A stretch of DNA of 64,000 nt from Prosapia bicincta (lineage: Eukaryota; Arthropoda; Insecta; Hemiptera; Cercopidae), in assembly GCA_036971475.1 (NCBI GenBank), contig JBAIZL010000002.1, forward strand, positions 174,715,524 to 174,779,523. Direction: 5' to 3'. This document shows, piece after piece, positions 51,501 to 64,000 of this stretch. Each line of letters opens with the position of its first letter. Position 1 is the first letter of the stretch. The notes under the pieces are model-generated. The model ran no database searches and was not told the origin of the DNA. It saw only the letters and a list, made by a program, of their open reading frames with translations. A program made the position numbers and the translations under genes.

Positions 51501-54500
51501 TCCATTCTTTTTTTTAGAGTGTCATGTTTCCCTAAATATGTTTTGTTTTTGTTGCATACACTTGTTTCGATTACCATTTGCAGTATATCCATCTCATTGT
51601 CACTATATTTTATGCAGATATCTTTCATCATCACAATTATCCTATATTCGCTTCACCCTCTGCTTTTTCTTTTGAACTACTTATATAAATAATTAATATG
51701 TTTAAACATAAAATAAAGTATTTGTTGCGCCTCAAGTGCCTACTTACCGTATTTATATTTACGTAACGCAATAAATGTAATGTAACTTTAGAAGCAACAA
51801 CGTCATGCATGACGTAATACATAATTAAGGCGTATTACAGCAAACGAGTCGGAATTGTGTTTTCATGAAAGCGGCAGACCCACAAAGCAATTCTGCGACG
51901 ACAAATCTTTGTTCAATTCCTGGATTTGCTTAACACCACGCAATAATTAAAACCTCAATTAGGGGCGACGAGTGTGGAGATACGTAACGCTGACAAAGGA
52001 CAGGATTTCTACGAATATGAATATGGAAAACAGTCCGGTAGGGTCTACTATATTTCATTAAAATTGGATTGATTTGCTTGATTCTTGTCAAGGCAGTTTT
52101 ATACATCCATGTATTCTTTTTTTTATATATCCATGGCAACGACAATGAATTGATTACAAAATAGTTTTTACTAAATAATATTTGATATAAATGTACAAAT
52201 CTCTCTCCGAACTACATGTTTTTCGTGCTAAAAAAAAACATGTTTCAAAGAATAATATTTTAAAGTTATGTTTCATTTTTACTAGGAATTTTCATTTCCA
52301 TTTTTCTCAACCACACGATTCTTCTAATTAGCATAACGAAAGAAGAAAACTTTTCATACCCCAAGTGAGAGTAGGCATATTTCAAGTACTGGACCATTCA
52401 TACGTAACCTCCCTTACATTATTTGTGAATCTACATGGACCCTATCTTTTTTGTAAATATTTTTGTTCATATTAAGTATGCTAGTAATGCTATTTGATTA
52501 CATTAAGAAAAAAAATGTGTCAAATACTTGTTCAAAGGACTAAAAAAATAACTAATGTATCAAAAATCTCGTTTTCTAATTAAAAATCTCACGCTACTAA
52601 GAAAATATTTTATTCCATAAAATCCTTTCAATGAATAAATTGCCAAAATTGGAGGATAATGAAGTTCCATTTATATGTTTTTTTGTTTTGTTTTACAATG
52701 AGTTACATCACCTAATACGGTCGTATCCGTCTGAAAATAAAATGCTTTCTTGATTCTGTTACTCACTGCCTTGACTTATACTGTTCCTGACTCTCTGCCG
52801 TACAACACATGGAATCAGTCTCAATCTAGTAACCGAGACTCATACCCAATGCTTACTTAGGGACAGCTTACCCGGAGCTTTACCCCTTTTAAACTTCATC
52901 CACTTTCTTTCTTGTAACCTTTCCCGCCTTAAACATTATACCATGTATGATTTTGAGCTCTGAGTGAATCGATAAGACATCCCCAATCCTCCTACTCATC
53001 GACTTCGAAATGTCCACACTTTTCTTATCCTCCACACTCTCAGGTTATATCATTTGCTCTAATTTGTAATTTGTAATAGTATAATGAAACTTGAATTACT
53101 TTGTCTGCAATTAGTTTGTTAAGACCTATTATTACTTCTAATTTCTTTAAATTTAAAATTAATTTTACTTAATAATCATAAAGTTCGAATCAATCTTAAT
53201 CCTACAAACATTTATAAAATTTTTTGAGTATTGTGGACTAACTTTTTAACAAAGTAAGGAAAATCTACTGACCAAAATATAAAAATGTTTTTTTACAAAT
53301 ACTTTATGTATATGGTACATCGCTTATATGGTAATCATCTTCAGGAGAACTATTTAAAACTAAGTTTTGTCATTCTTATATAGCAAAAGGGTCCCACCCC
53401 TCATCTCCTACTAACAATCTCGACCAATCACGTATCAACATAAGTTCGCCAAGCTGTAAAGGGGTGGGGCTTAGCTATTATAAATACATCTTCAATAGTC
53501 AGCAAACGAAAGCCATTTTCTCAAAAATATACAAAATCGTATAATCTCATACATATAGTATTATTCATTCAATTCAAATATACAATGCTGAACTAGGTAT
53601 AGGCGCTTTATCATGATTCTTTAAATGTTTCATACATTTATTCTTATAAATATTTTCCAAAACATTTATTAATAATTTACATTGTAACCCCACGGCATTT
53701 TGCAATATGGTCGTAGAGTGATTTAAGTTATTTAAAAGGGCTTTAATTATCTTTATCCACTACCTTTATTTTTTATACTTTCAGAGAGGTCAATTGTTTG
53801 TCTAAGTAATTGTAATTTTACAATTAACTCAGGCAGACTGGCTGTCTGTTTAATCGCTCTGACAAAGACAGGTTACTTTAAATTCTCATTTACGTTTACC
53901 AAAAAGTTTTTATTTTTAAAACAGTTGAAATAGTCAAGTATTAAAATTCAAATCACAACTTGCTTTTTACTCGTAGAAGTTTATATTTTACAAATTAAAA
54001 CTGTATAGGTTCACATCTTTTAAAAATTCTTCCAGACAAACCTAGGTTTAATGCACGCTGATATCTTACATTTACTGATTCGAGAGAAACCAAAAAAATC
54101 AAAACCCATAAATAAAAACATACCTTCGCACAATTACACTTACTTGGCTTTGTTAGAACATATTATAATTAACATGAGTTCACTTTTAAAACTATTTAAA
54201 CTTCAACAAAACAATCAAGTAATTCTAACGAAGCCCTAGTAAAACATTTCCTTTGTGATACAATTTTGAAACTACATTTAACATAACTTTAACAAATTTT
54301 TGATGATAGCAGGATCATCTAGATCCTCAATCTAAGGTGCATCGACAGAAACGAACTGAACTTTTTCTAACAGAAACGTAACACAATTTAAAAATATCCC
54401 CACCATTGTGCATTCAGAACCTTGCTGGAAGCTTTATCGATGAAAAATTTTCCAAAAACCAAAATTTCTTCGAAGCAAAGCTGATTCTACATTAACTAAA

Positions 54501-55195
54501 CAACAAATATTCATGTAACATACTGCGCTGTAGTCAGAAATTATTTAGCGTATTACAACGTTTTTAACTAAATTAACATAATTTAAACTATGGTTTGTGT
54601 CAATTATATATTCAGTTAATCTTGGTTTTTCCGATCGAAGCTATATAATATGCTCTTTATATGAGGTGCCGATTTTTCTCCTAGTTTAACCTTCATACAC
54701 TTTGTCACAACTGCTACCATTTATTCTATATATTCCCTATTTTTTTAAAGGAGAATACAGCCTTTTGGATTCAATAATAAACTTCTTGAAATATTTTAAC
54801 TTATTTCACATACAATTTCCAAAATAAAGTTATTGAAGTTTCTACTCAAACCTTTAGCCATATTCTTATCATATGGTAAACTCACATATTTCTTATTTCC
54901 TTCCTTAGGATAGTTTTGATAATTTTTGCACTAACAATATTTTTATTTTCAAGAGAGTTTAAAACAAACCTACGAAAATGAAACCACTCAGAGAGTCACA
55001 CTCATGGTTTTATTTAAGAACATTCCTTCAAACAAAATGGCTCATGTTTGTCCTTAGCTAACAAGTATCCACTATGCAAAAAACCCATCTGTAATACCAG
55101 AACAAAACATCAAAACTTAACATTCTCCATTCCTCTCGCAGAATGTTAAGATTGTCCTTGTATTGTCCATATTTTACCTTACTTTATTGTAACAC

Positions 55196-55197
<2 letters not shown>

Positions 55198-55249
<52 letters not shown>

Positions 55250-55263
55250 CTATTATATAACAC

Positions 55264-55312
<49 letters not shown>

Positions 55313-55336
55313 TATATATATATTTATTTATTTATA
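55198..55336. repeat. Two (TA)n tracts
   Basis: Equivalent to the triple TA region of copy A but without the 124-bp hairpin-bearing spacer. Confidence 0.92.
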
Positions 55337-56728
55337 GTTTTATTTCTCTTTTCATTTCCAATAATATCTTTTTCATCAAATGAATGATTAGTATTTCTTT
55401 TCAGTTGTCCATGTTAGATGTACCAAATATACCATAATACTGTAAAAATAATAATCGCAAAAACTCCCCTTTTTAAAGTATTTGTTTATATCATACAAAA
55501 TAGGCTCACACAATTATTTTTGGAAACAACGGGTCATCAATAAGCGAATTTCATTATAGGATAGATGGAGCCCTCCGAACCCCTTTTTCCTCCACCCGTT
55601 TTTATTATCTGTAACTTATTCTAGACGATTCCTCCTACATTTAATCCGAACCTATTTCTTATAAGTTCAACTAATATCTTTCAAAAAACAAATATTTGTT
55701 ATTTAAATTCTTTTAATTATTAAAGTATTAATAATTAAGAATTAATTTATTCTCTTTAATCACAAAGGTCACAGCAGGTATTTCTTACAAATCTTCATAT
55801 GTGTGGACACCTTATTTTTGTGGAAAATTATATTTCTATCCTTATATTTTGAAAGATTTTTCGAAGACGATCCTTTTTTTTCTTTATTTCATATTGTTTC
55901 CAACTCATGTTTATATTATTATTATGTATATTGCTATTACACCTTAGTTATTATTCCGTAGATTTTATTATCTCAACCTTCGGAAGCTATAATGATCAAC
56001 ATAAAACTATGTAAGAAATTTGATTTATGGAGCAAACCAAAAATCAAGAAAACATAAAAATATTTCATTAAATATAATTTATCTCATAAAAATAATAAAT
56101 TATCCAGTCATAACCAGGAACCGACTCTAACCCTAATGCAGTTACATGAATGTTCTACTATAAAGAGCGCGGCAGGATTGCTACGGCATTAAAACAAAAT
56201 TAACAAAACTGTTTTACCTTACTCTGAAGATGTGTTGACGACCTTTTTCTATATTTATAGAGAGGTTTTGGTGTTCTCGTGCCAGTAGTACGTTTTGTTT
56301 TTTTTTTGTAAATCCATTAGACGAAAAAGGACTAGTTTATGGCAGATATAAGATTTTAAAATCACCATCGACTTGAGATGTACAGTGCGGAGATAACAGC
56401 CGGCCACGTTGATGAATGTTACTGTACTCGGAAAAAAAACATACGGTCTTACATTATTGTGCACAGAACAATAGGTTGAAGTTATGCTGAATTTGAATTT
56501 GATTGTTTCTACTTACTTAAAAATATGTTGGGGTCAAGCCAAAGTAAATATTGAGTTAAATTTAGAATTTTAAATGTGTCTGTTGTTAAGAGGGAAACTT
56601 AGTGTTTTCATGATGACAAAATAGGGTTACATTTAAATATTATAAATTAAATACATTAGTTACATGAATCTACAACTGAAAGGAGGCTGTAAAAATTCTT
56701 TTTGTTATTAAAGTGGGTTTAAAAGTAT

Positions 56729-56740
56729 TGTGTGTGTTTG

Positions 56741-56790
<50 letters not shown>
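56729..56790. repeat. (TG)n microsatellite, expanded in copy B
   Basis: About 30 TG units with TTTG interruptions. Copy A has only about seven at 16770-16783, so this locus changed length after the copies separated. Confidence 0.93.
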
Positions 56791-56792
<2 letters not shown>

Positions 56793-59641
56793 GTGCTTAT
56801 TGCGGTTTGGTAGGCAGGATTAAGGACGATTTCTATATACAACAACTCGTTTTATTTATTTAAATAAAAGTCAGGAGTAAACATGTCAAGCATCGAGTAG
56901 ATCTGGAAAGTGTGTGTAGACATTTCCTTACTGAACCGCTACTTAGTAAGGTACAAGTAGTGATGAATTTCGGCTTCTAACCGAAGCTCACAGTGCAAAA
57001 GTGCTCATACAAGATTAATAATAAATTAAATTCTTAGTCTATCTTATTCACTGTTGTGTATGTAATTTTGTTCTAAGCATTTCAAAAGGATGAGTCAAAG
57101 CATTTTAAGTAACAATTACGTCATAAAATCTAAAAAAGCAAATGGCTTGTACAACATATATTTCTACCTTCGCCTTGGGGAAGTACTCTTTATCGTTTAA
57201 ACAATATTAGACCTGTAATAAAAGTTGTATTTCATTGCAAAATGAAGCTGGTTAGAGACGAATCGTCTTCAGAAATGGCTTCAATTTATTTAGTTTGGAA
57301 ACTGTTTAAGTAACTTTTCAATATATTTAAAAGGAACTTAGTTTTATTTCACTAGTACAAGTAGAATAAACTGTTTCATTCATCATTATTTGCCTTAAGA
57401 TAGGCGTAAAGCAAATAAAGACTACAGTTGTACTGTTACATCTTAAGAAATAAATATTAAGTAAGCAATGAATAATGAAACATACTTCAAGAAAGAATAC
57501 GAATTTGAACTACAAACTTCACAGGTATTTCAATATAACATTTTACCTGGTAATAGTCCAAAGAAACATGAAAACAATTTTAAAATGACGTTTCCATCTC
57601 AACAACTAAAACAGTTAAAAATAATATGATATTTTAACACAAACAAAAAGAAAACAAGCTATTTCGCCTCACTATATCACAGGTTAGCTACAAAATATGG
57701 TTTGGATAGATTTGGATGTAACGAAAATAAATTAAAGAGCGAAAGCTAACCGATTTCGAAGTGGGTTCTCCTATATCTTACTGTACCTTATGTCAACGCC
57801 GCAAACAGTCTGTATTGGAATTTATAAAAAAACATAATATAACGAAAACGCTTATTATTTTACACAATATTATATTATTTAAATTATAAAGTTTCTATTT
57901 TTCATAATTTTTATATTATGAAGTTTGTTTTTGTATGTCTGAGAACTTTTCGGTACAAATTTAAAGGTTCTAATGCAACATTATTGATGTTAAATGAAAA
58001 TGTAAATTTCAAACAATGTAATACTATTTATACTGACTCTTTGTGAGACTTTATTCAAATATTGTCCCTAAAAATGTTTAAAACAATGTTTGTAAAAACT
58101 ATATAACTGAGTTTTTAGTTACATAAACAAACATGAATATGGGATTTTAAATGATAAAATAGATATCCAATATTTTCACTAAAAGGTGGATTAAGCTCTA
58201 GAACGATGATACCCATAACGATCGCATAACGTTTACGCTTGACTAATAAAAAACACTAAGATGTCGAAAGTATAATTTAATTAAATTTACAAGACACCTA
58301 TTAACTCATAAGGTTTTCTGTTTCTTTAAGTAATCTTCAATTCAATACCTGTCTCGCTTATTGAATTCGAAAACGTTTCAGTAAGTCTCAGTTAGTTACT
58401 GGTTAGTCGTCAGAGTAATAGGATGTGTCGGTACGTTTTTGGTATATTTTTTGAAACTTAGACAAGTCGTTTATCTATAGGAAAAAATGAATTAAGTATA
58501 GTAATTCAATATAATGCTTGTGAAGGACTGTTCTTAGACAATTCAGAGTTTGGGAAATATTAGAGTTTATAAAAAATTTAGAGTTACATCTGTTTTTCCT
58601 CAGACATTTATAGCAGATATTAGCAAAACTATTAGAACAGTTATAGATTCGTAAATCGTCATTTTGAACTTGTAATGAAGTTATTAAAACGGTATGGCTT
58701 TTACTGACAGTTCACCAGCCAACGCAAACTTTGAATAAGTGGATGTCAAAGTATTAAACAAATATCTGCTAATATCGTTTAAAGAAACATACATCATACA
58801 ATTTATATATTATCATACAAGGAAAGTGTTAACCTCTGACCTCATCCCTTGCTTGGTAAAAGTTTCGGATACAGAATCATAAAATATTTATATAACAAAT
58901 AAGCAAGTATGCAAAACGAATAAGGTCTAAAGCTTTAGCCGTCAAAAAGTTATGACACCGGCTTCAGTACTCAGCAAATTAGGGTTTAGAAAGTTTATGT
59001 CCTCAAATATCTATGGTTATTTTCTCACATCATAAGGGGCATGACATTTTAATAATTAGAAAACCTAATTTATTCTCTACAAACGTATTTAAATATTACG
59101 ATTACTTAGTGGAATTTAAAATGGGTATTGAAATATTTGTGGAATGATAGAAAGTGGTTCGAATATTTAAAGATAATTAAAAAAAGTGCGTAATAGTTTC
59201 ATACAAAACTACTTAGGATATAAGTAAATTAATATATTTACATGTTTGAAATTAATTTCAATTGAAGTTTTGCAATTAATTATAGTAACATAGGTCAAGG
59301 GTCAAACTGTGAAAGTATATGAGTGTTCAAGTAAGAAAGAAAACTGAATTAACTACAGACACATGAGCACTTCAAACCTACGGTTCTGTAAAAGAAAAGT
59401 AAGCAATATAAACACTAATACTTTACGACCTTCAAAAAAGTGTCTTATTTAAGTAATTATAAATGTATTTAGGTAGAAATAGGAATATAAAGTCATAACC
59501 AGAGTAGATTAATCATGGTTGATTATTTAATATCAATTTCGATGTATTGCAACAAACTATTTTAAAAGTACTCGATTTGATTTCAATACCATTTTATTTG
59601 ATACCAAAAAAAGGAGTTTTTGTTAAGAAACACACTCATAG

Positions 59642-59886
<245 letters not shown>

Positions 59887-60583
59887 TATATATACAGATA
59901 TTTAAAATCGTACGGAATTTTCATTGACGATAAATATTTCAGGAAAGATTTACTTTTCAAGGATTATTTGAAAATCTTGATCCTTTTAAAGAACAAAAAA
60001 CTGAAAACTGTGAAAGAAAAAGAGTTCGCAATGTAAAAAAATCTAATATTTTGAATAATTTAAGCTGTTATTAGCAATGGCTATTTAACTTACTGACCAG
60101 TCAATGCTTCTTGGCCGACGGCACCGAAAACGTATTTGAACAATGATAAAACTGGTTAAGCATTTTCCCTAAACAAATTTAATTTATGCAAAATTTAGGT
60201 GGATTATGATATCCACATTAATTATGCCTTGAAACTACGACGTAGTTTTCAGACATTCAATGGTTAAAATGTTATCCCTTTTGCAGTAAATGACAATTAT
60301 TTTCTTCGCAGAGAACAACCTCTTAATTTTCTTAGCCTCCTATGAAAGCATATATTTTAAAAGCATAACTAAATTTTAGCACTATTCCTGATATTTTTGG
60401 ATGTGTGAAGGCTTGATCAATATTGAGAGATTAAGTTAATTTTAGGATAAATTAGAACAAACACATTTTAGACACTTTGTAATTGAAACATTACCTGTCG
60501 TTTACACTGTTCTTTTACCTCATATCCTTTTACTGTAATACAGAGACTTACTTACATATACCCACACGGCAACAACACACTAG

Positions 60584-60634
60584 ACACACACACACAAACA
60601 CTCGCGCGCGCGCGCACGCGCGCACGAATACACA
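60584..60634. repeat. (CA)n with alternating CG run
   Basis: Contains CGCGCGCGCGCGCACGCGCG (from 60603), a nearly pure purine-pyrimidine alternation of C and G in an AT-rich context, prone to the left-handed Z form. The copy A version is less regular. Confidence 0.9.
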
Positions 60635-61973
60635 CAAGGCACTGAAACACACTCACAAAAAGTAGCAAAAATAAAACATTCTTTCCGCTATTAGAAATGG
60701 AAATTCAACTTAACTGCGGACTAACATAAAAAACTAACCATGCTTTCCTATTTAGTGATATAAACGTTGCTCCTTTGTTTTATTTTTACAGCTCTTAGAG
60801 TATAAAGTATAAACCGTTTATTTCTTCTGTGTGTTATTGTTTCCATTAAATATTTCGTTACTGAGCTCATAACGTTCGCGCCATTCCTTCACTAATATAA
60901 CGCAAACCACTTTTACACTTTAATATCAGGTTTTCACCTCTATACCGATTGTGTAAAACCTAAAATTGTAAATGTTTCTGGGATTCCTTTGATCATATGA
61001 AACTAAAATGATTGTAGATGTGGAGACTGTTGCTCTAAAGTAAATAATTTATTTTCTGTAAAATTCACTTTCATGTAAATATGAAATTAATGCAGAACTC
61101 ATCATTTTTTTCCAACATTCAAGCGAAAGACCTACTTTTGTTAATAACTGTAGAAATGGGGACAACAGAAAATAAACAGCCGACCTGGATATATTTTCAT
61201 ACTTTGTCACCGAAAAATGCTGTTTGATAACAGTGTCTAATTAGAGAGTCCACATACATGGATTATTCGCAAAGCAGTATTCAGTGCACTATTCTGCTTA
61301 ACGTCAAACAACCATTTAGAGGGGGTGATGGAGGAGATATTTGTAGTAAATGAAGTATGCAAAGCAGAGTGAAGGCTATGGATAACTCTAGTTTAATTGG
61401 ATATTTACAGCATTGCCCAGGCTGAAGGTGACGCCATATTGTCTGAAGTTTCGTAGCCAATGTCAAAGCACGATTACGTTCAGGGAATCTAATAAAAAGC
61501 ATTTTATTTTGAGCTGCGAAATTAGCATGAAGGAAAATTTGAATGGTATATTTACTATAATGTGTGTTTTAGTGGTGTGCGAAATATTCTTTTATCCTAT
61601 TACATTTCCCTATTGTGTAAATTGAAGTATAGGTTTATTGGTGAATTTTATAACATTATGGTTTCTGCGGAAATATAATAATAAAGGAAAAGTATGTAAG
61701 GTATTTTTACAAGTACTGTGTTATAAATTACACCAAATTTAGAGACGTTTTAAAACTTAGGCAATGTGAGTTTTTAGTTTACGAATTTTGTATAATTTAC
61801 AGAGTCAAAAATGCGCTAGATGTTTAGATTACCAACACTTATACCACATGTTTGTCATTCTACCTTATTCAAAGATCACAACTGAAAACGGATCTACCAC
61901 AGTGTTTACAACTGTACATGAGTACAGACTAACAAACATTATATTATTAAACAATTCATTTTATACAAATACA

Positions 61974-61979
61974 TACACA

Positions 61980-62011
<32 letters not shown>

Positions 62012-62078
62012 TCGTCTTGGTCATTGACAGTTGGTTTGTAAACATGGCTCATTTTTACTTTATTTGAGACTGTATGTG

Positions 62079-62128
<50 letters not shown>
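61974..62128. repeat. (CA)n and (TA)n pair, copy B version
   Basis: CA at 61974-62010 and TA at 62080-62128. Compared with copy A, the unique tail after the TA run (CTTGTAGACATTTTCACTCC in A) is missing. Confidence 0.9.
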
Positions 62129-62132
<4 letters not shown>

Positions 62133-64000
62133 CAAGTATAAATACATTTTTTTTAAATTGTATTGGATCGCAATTGATCTTAATTGGATTTTTTAAAAAT
62201 ATTTGTTCCATAATTAAATTATAAACATTTGGGCACTTGGTCGGATCGTATATCTTAATGTTGGAAGTGGGGTTTTCTGGCACTGAGCCAACTTTCCATA
62301 GCAAGGTGTACTTCCCAAAGATCTTTAGAAAAAGCCTCCATTGTACAACCTTACATTGTTCCAATTGGTATCAAACAATGTTATAAATATTGCTCCAGCA
62401 TTAAAAATAAATGAAAAGAATAAAATAAATTTAAAAACTGGATTAATCTTATTGACCTTTGCATAAAAAAGAGAATGCAAAAGCATAGCGAAACGAAATT
62501 AGAACAATGCAAACAAGGGAAAAAGAAAGCTTATATATAGTAACAAATAAAAATAGTTTTCCAACTTCATACATAGGAAGGAAAATGGAAAATCGCAGGG
62601 AAATTTGCTTTCTATTTTGCCACGTAATCCTGTTATTCTTATATATGTGTATGCTTAATAATATTATTTTGTAATTATAAAATTTTTCTTTGTTGATTGA
62701 AGTAGGAATTGACATGCATTTTTTTATATTACTTGTTTGCATTGCATTGAATTATTCTATATTTATTCTCCATACAAATTATTATAACTGTGTATCATAA
62801 GTTTTTGGAGGGATTTATATTGTGTTTCTTATGTGGTCCTTTCTATCGTTCGTTTGTGTGCACACCCAGTGTATGTTTACCAAATAAACAAATCTCACTG
62901 GCTTACGTTCTCCTAAAAGTGTTCTATCGTATAACGGTGAACAGGTAGACCATTTTATCCGTCCCTGTTGAATGGAGGCCTGTTTTATTTAACCCAATAC
63001 AATATTTCTCCCTTACTTAAAGTATCATAGAATCATTATTTGTTTTCCATGGTCCTATATCGTACAATCTACCATCTTTTATGTTTCATTTTGAGAATGT
63101 GCGTTACCAAAAGACTTGTCTTTTTGCTCAATGTTAAATAGTAGGTATAATATCAGAAATTACCGTTTACAATTATAAGCCAATACATGTGATCCTATGT
63201 CTCATCTATACCATTTACGTTGAAGGTTTATGTCTTTATTCATAATCTTTCCAATCCTTCATTGTTGATAGCACAATATAACGGATCTTCTAAGGTACGT
63301 AAAACAATCTTTTAAATTAAATTTACTTTAAATCTCTATTTCCGGTTAAGTTGGTTTTGTTGACCTTAGTTTTATGCTTTCAATACATCACAGAATCACT
63401 GTAGAATTAAATATCTTTCAATCAAAGCTTAGTTTAGAAGCGCTCCAGCACTTTACGATATAAATCTTTCTACTTCGGAATTCATGTGTATAAGCAAATA
63501 TTGATTACCTTTCAAGAGACATTATTTCCGACCCTATGACGTGGATGGTGATGCTATAATAACGAAATCTCCGGATCCTCCATAATATATATCCCATCTC
63601 TACCTAAAACATATTTAAAAGGCAATGGCATAGTTGTTTAAAAAACAATAACCACTGTTTCATTCAATATATGTTGTCTCAGAATAGAGACCAACAATTT
63701 ATGCAACCAATCTAAGCTGATTTGTCCTATATCACCCTAATGCAACATTATATAAGTATTTCAATAAATTTCCACTATACGACACACTAGAAGATTGCTT
63801 TGTCATCTCCTTAGTCTTGCCTCATTCCTCCCTATTCCTTCATATATAGTGATGTCACGTCATAGAACATCTTATCCTTTTTTCTTACAAGGGGGGTCAC
63901 CTCTATACCTCATATTATGACCTCAACAGAGAGTACGCCAACTTCAGATACGAGACGGTAAAATCATAACACTATCCATATTCTTTATTATGGGCGGGTA

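Overview
The window is AT-rich, almost gene-free DNA from a eukaryote, most likely an invertebrate animal. This rests on its TA, CA, CT and TG microsatellites, a Penelope-like retroelement (PLE) with inverted pseudo-LTRs, a LINE with an RNase H domain, a probable solo LTR, and the absence of any intact ORF, operon or bacterial signal. I cannot assign a phylum from sequence alone. I found no convincing host protein-coding gene, tRNA or rRNA.

Layout. Bases 70-1172 look like a solo LTR with a 4-bp target duplication. Bases 2065-2364 are a duplicated CT/TA microsatellite. From about 3023 to at least 23793 runs a long non-coding block (copy A). It recurs in direct orientation from about 46874 to the window end (copy B). 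The two copies are collinear, about 90-97% identical by eye in most blocks, and 43.85 kb apart. Three segments of 1.0-1.3 kb are present only in copy A, and small mobile insertions distinguish the copies. Between them lie unique AT-rich DNA (about 23.8-26.8 kb), a degenerate tandem repeat (26.8-27.5 kb), a patch of GC-richer retroelement debris (29.9-35.1 kb) that includes the LINE 3' end on the minus strand, more unique AT-rich DNA, and a decayed PLE (44.29-46.57 kb).

The most interesting theme is a set of short palindromic elements built like PLE termini: inverted ends, sometimes a hammerhead-ribozyme-like core (CTGANGA, stem, GAAA), and close association with TA dinucleotide tracts. One is a clean copy-A-only insertion with a 12-bp target-site duplication (12892-13205). 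Another is a copy-B-only palindrome made of two opposed ends matching the local PLE (59781-59884). Others lie at 15229-15274, 38620-38693 and 37385-37545. Together they suggest miniature, non-autonomous Penelope-derived elements that have been active since the large duplication. The same pattern could arise if copies A and B are two haplotypes wrongly assembled in tandem, and this must be excluded first.
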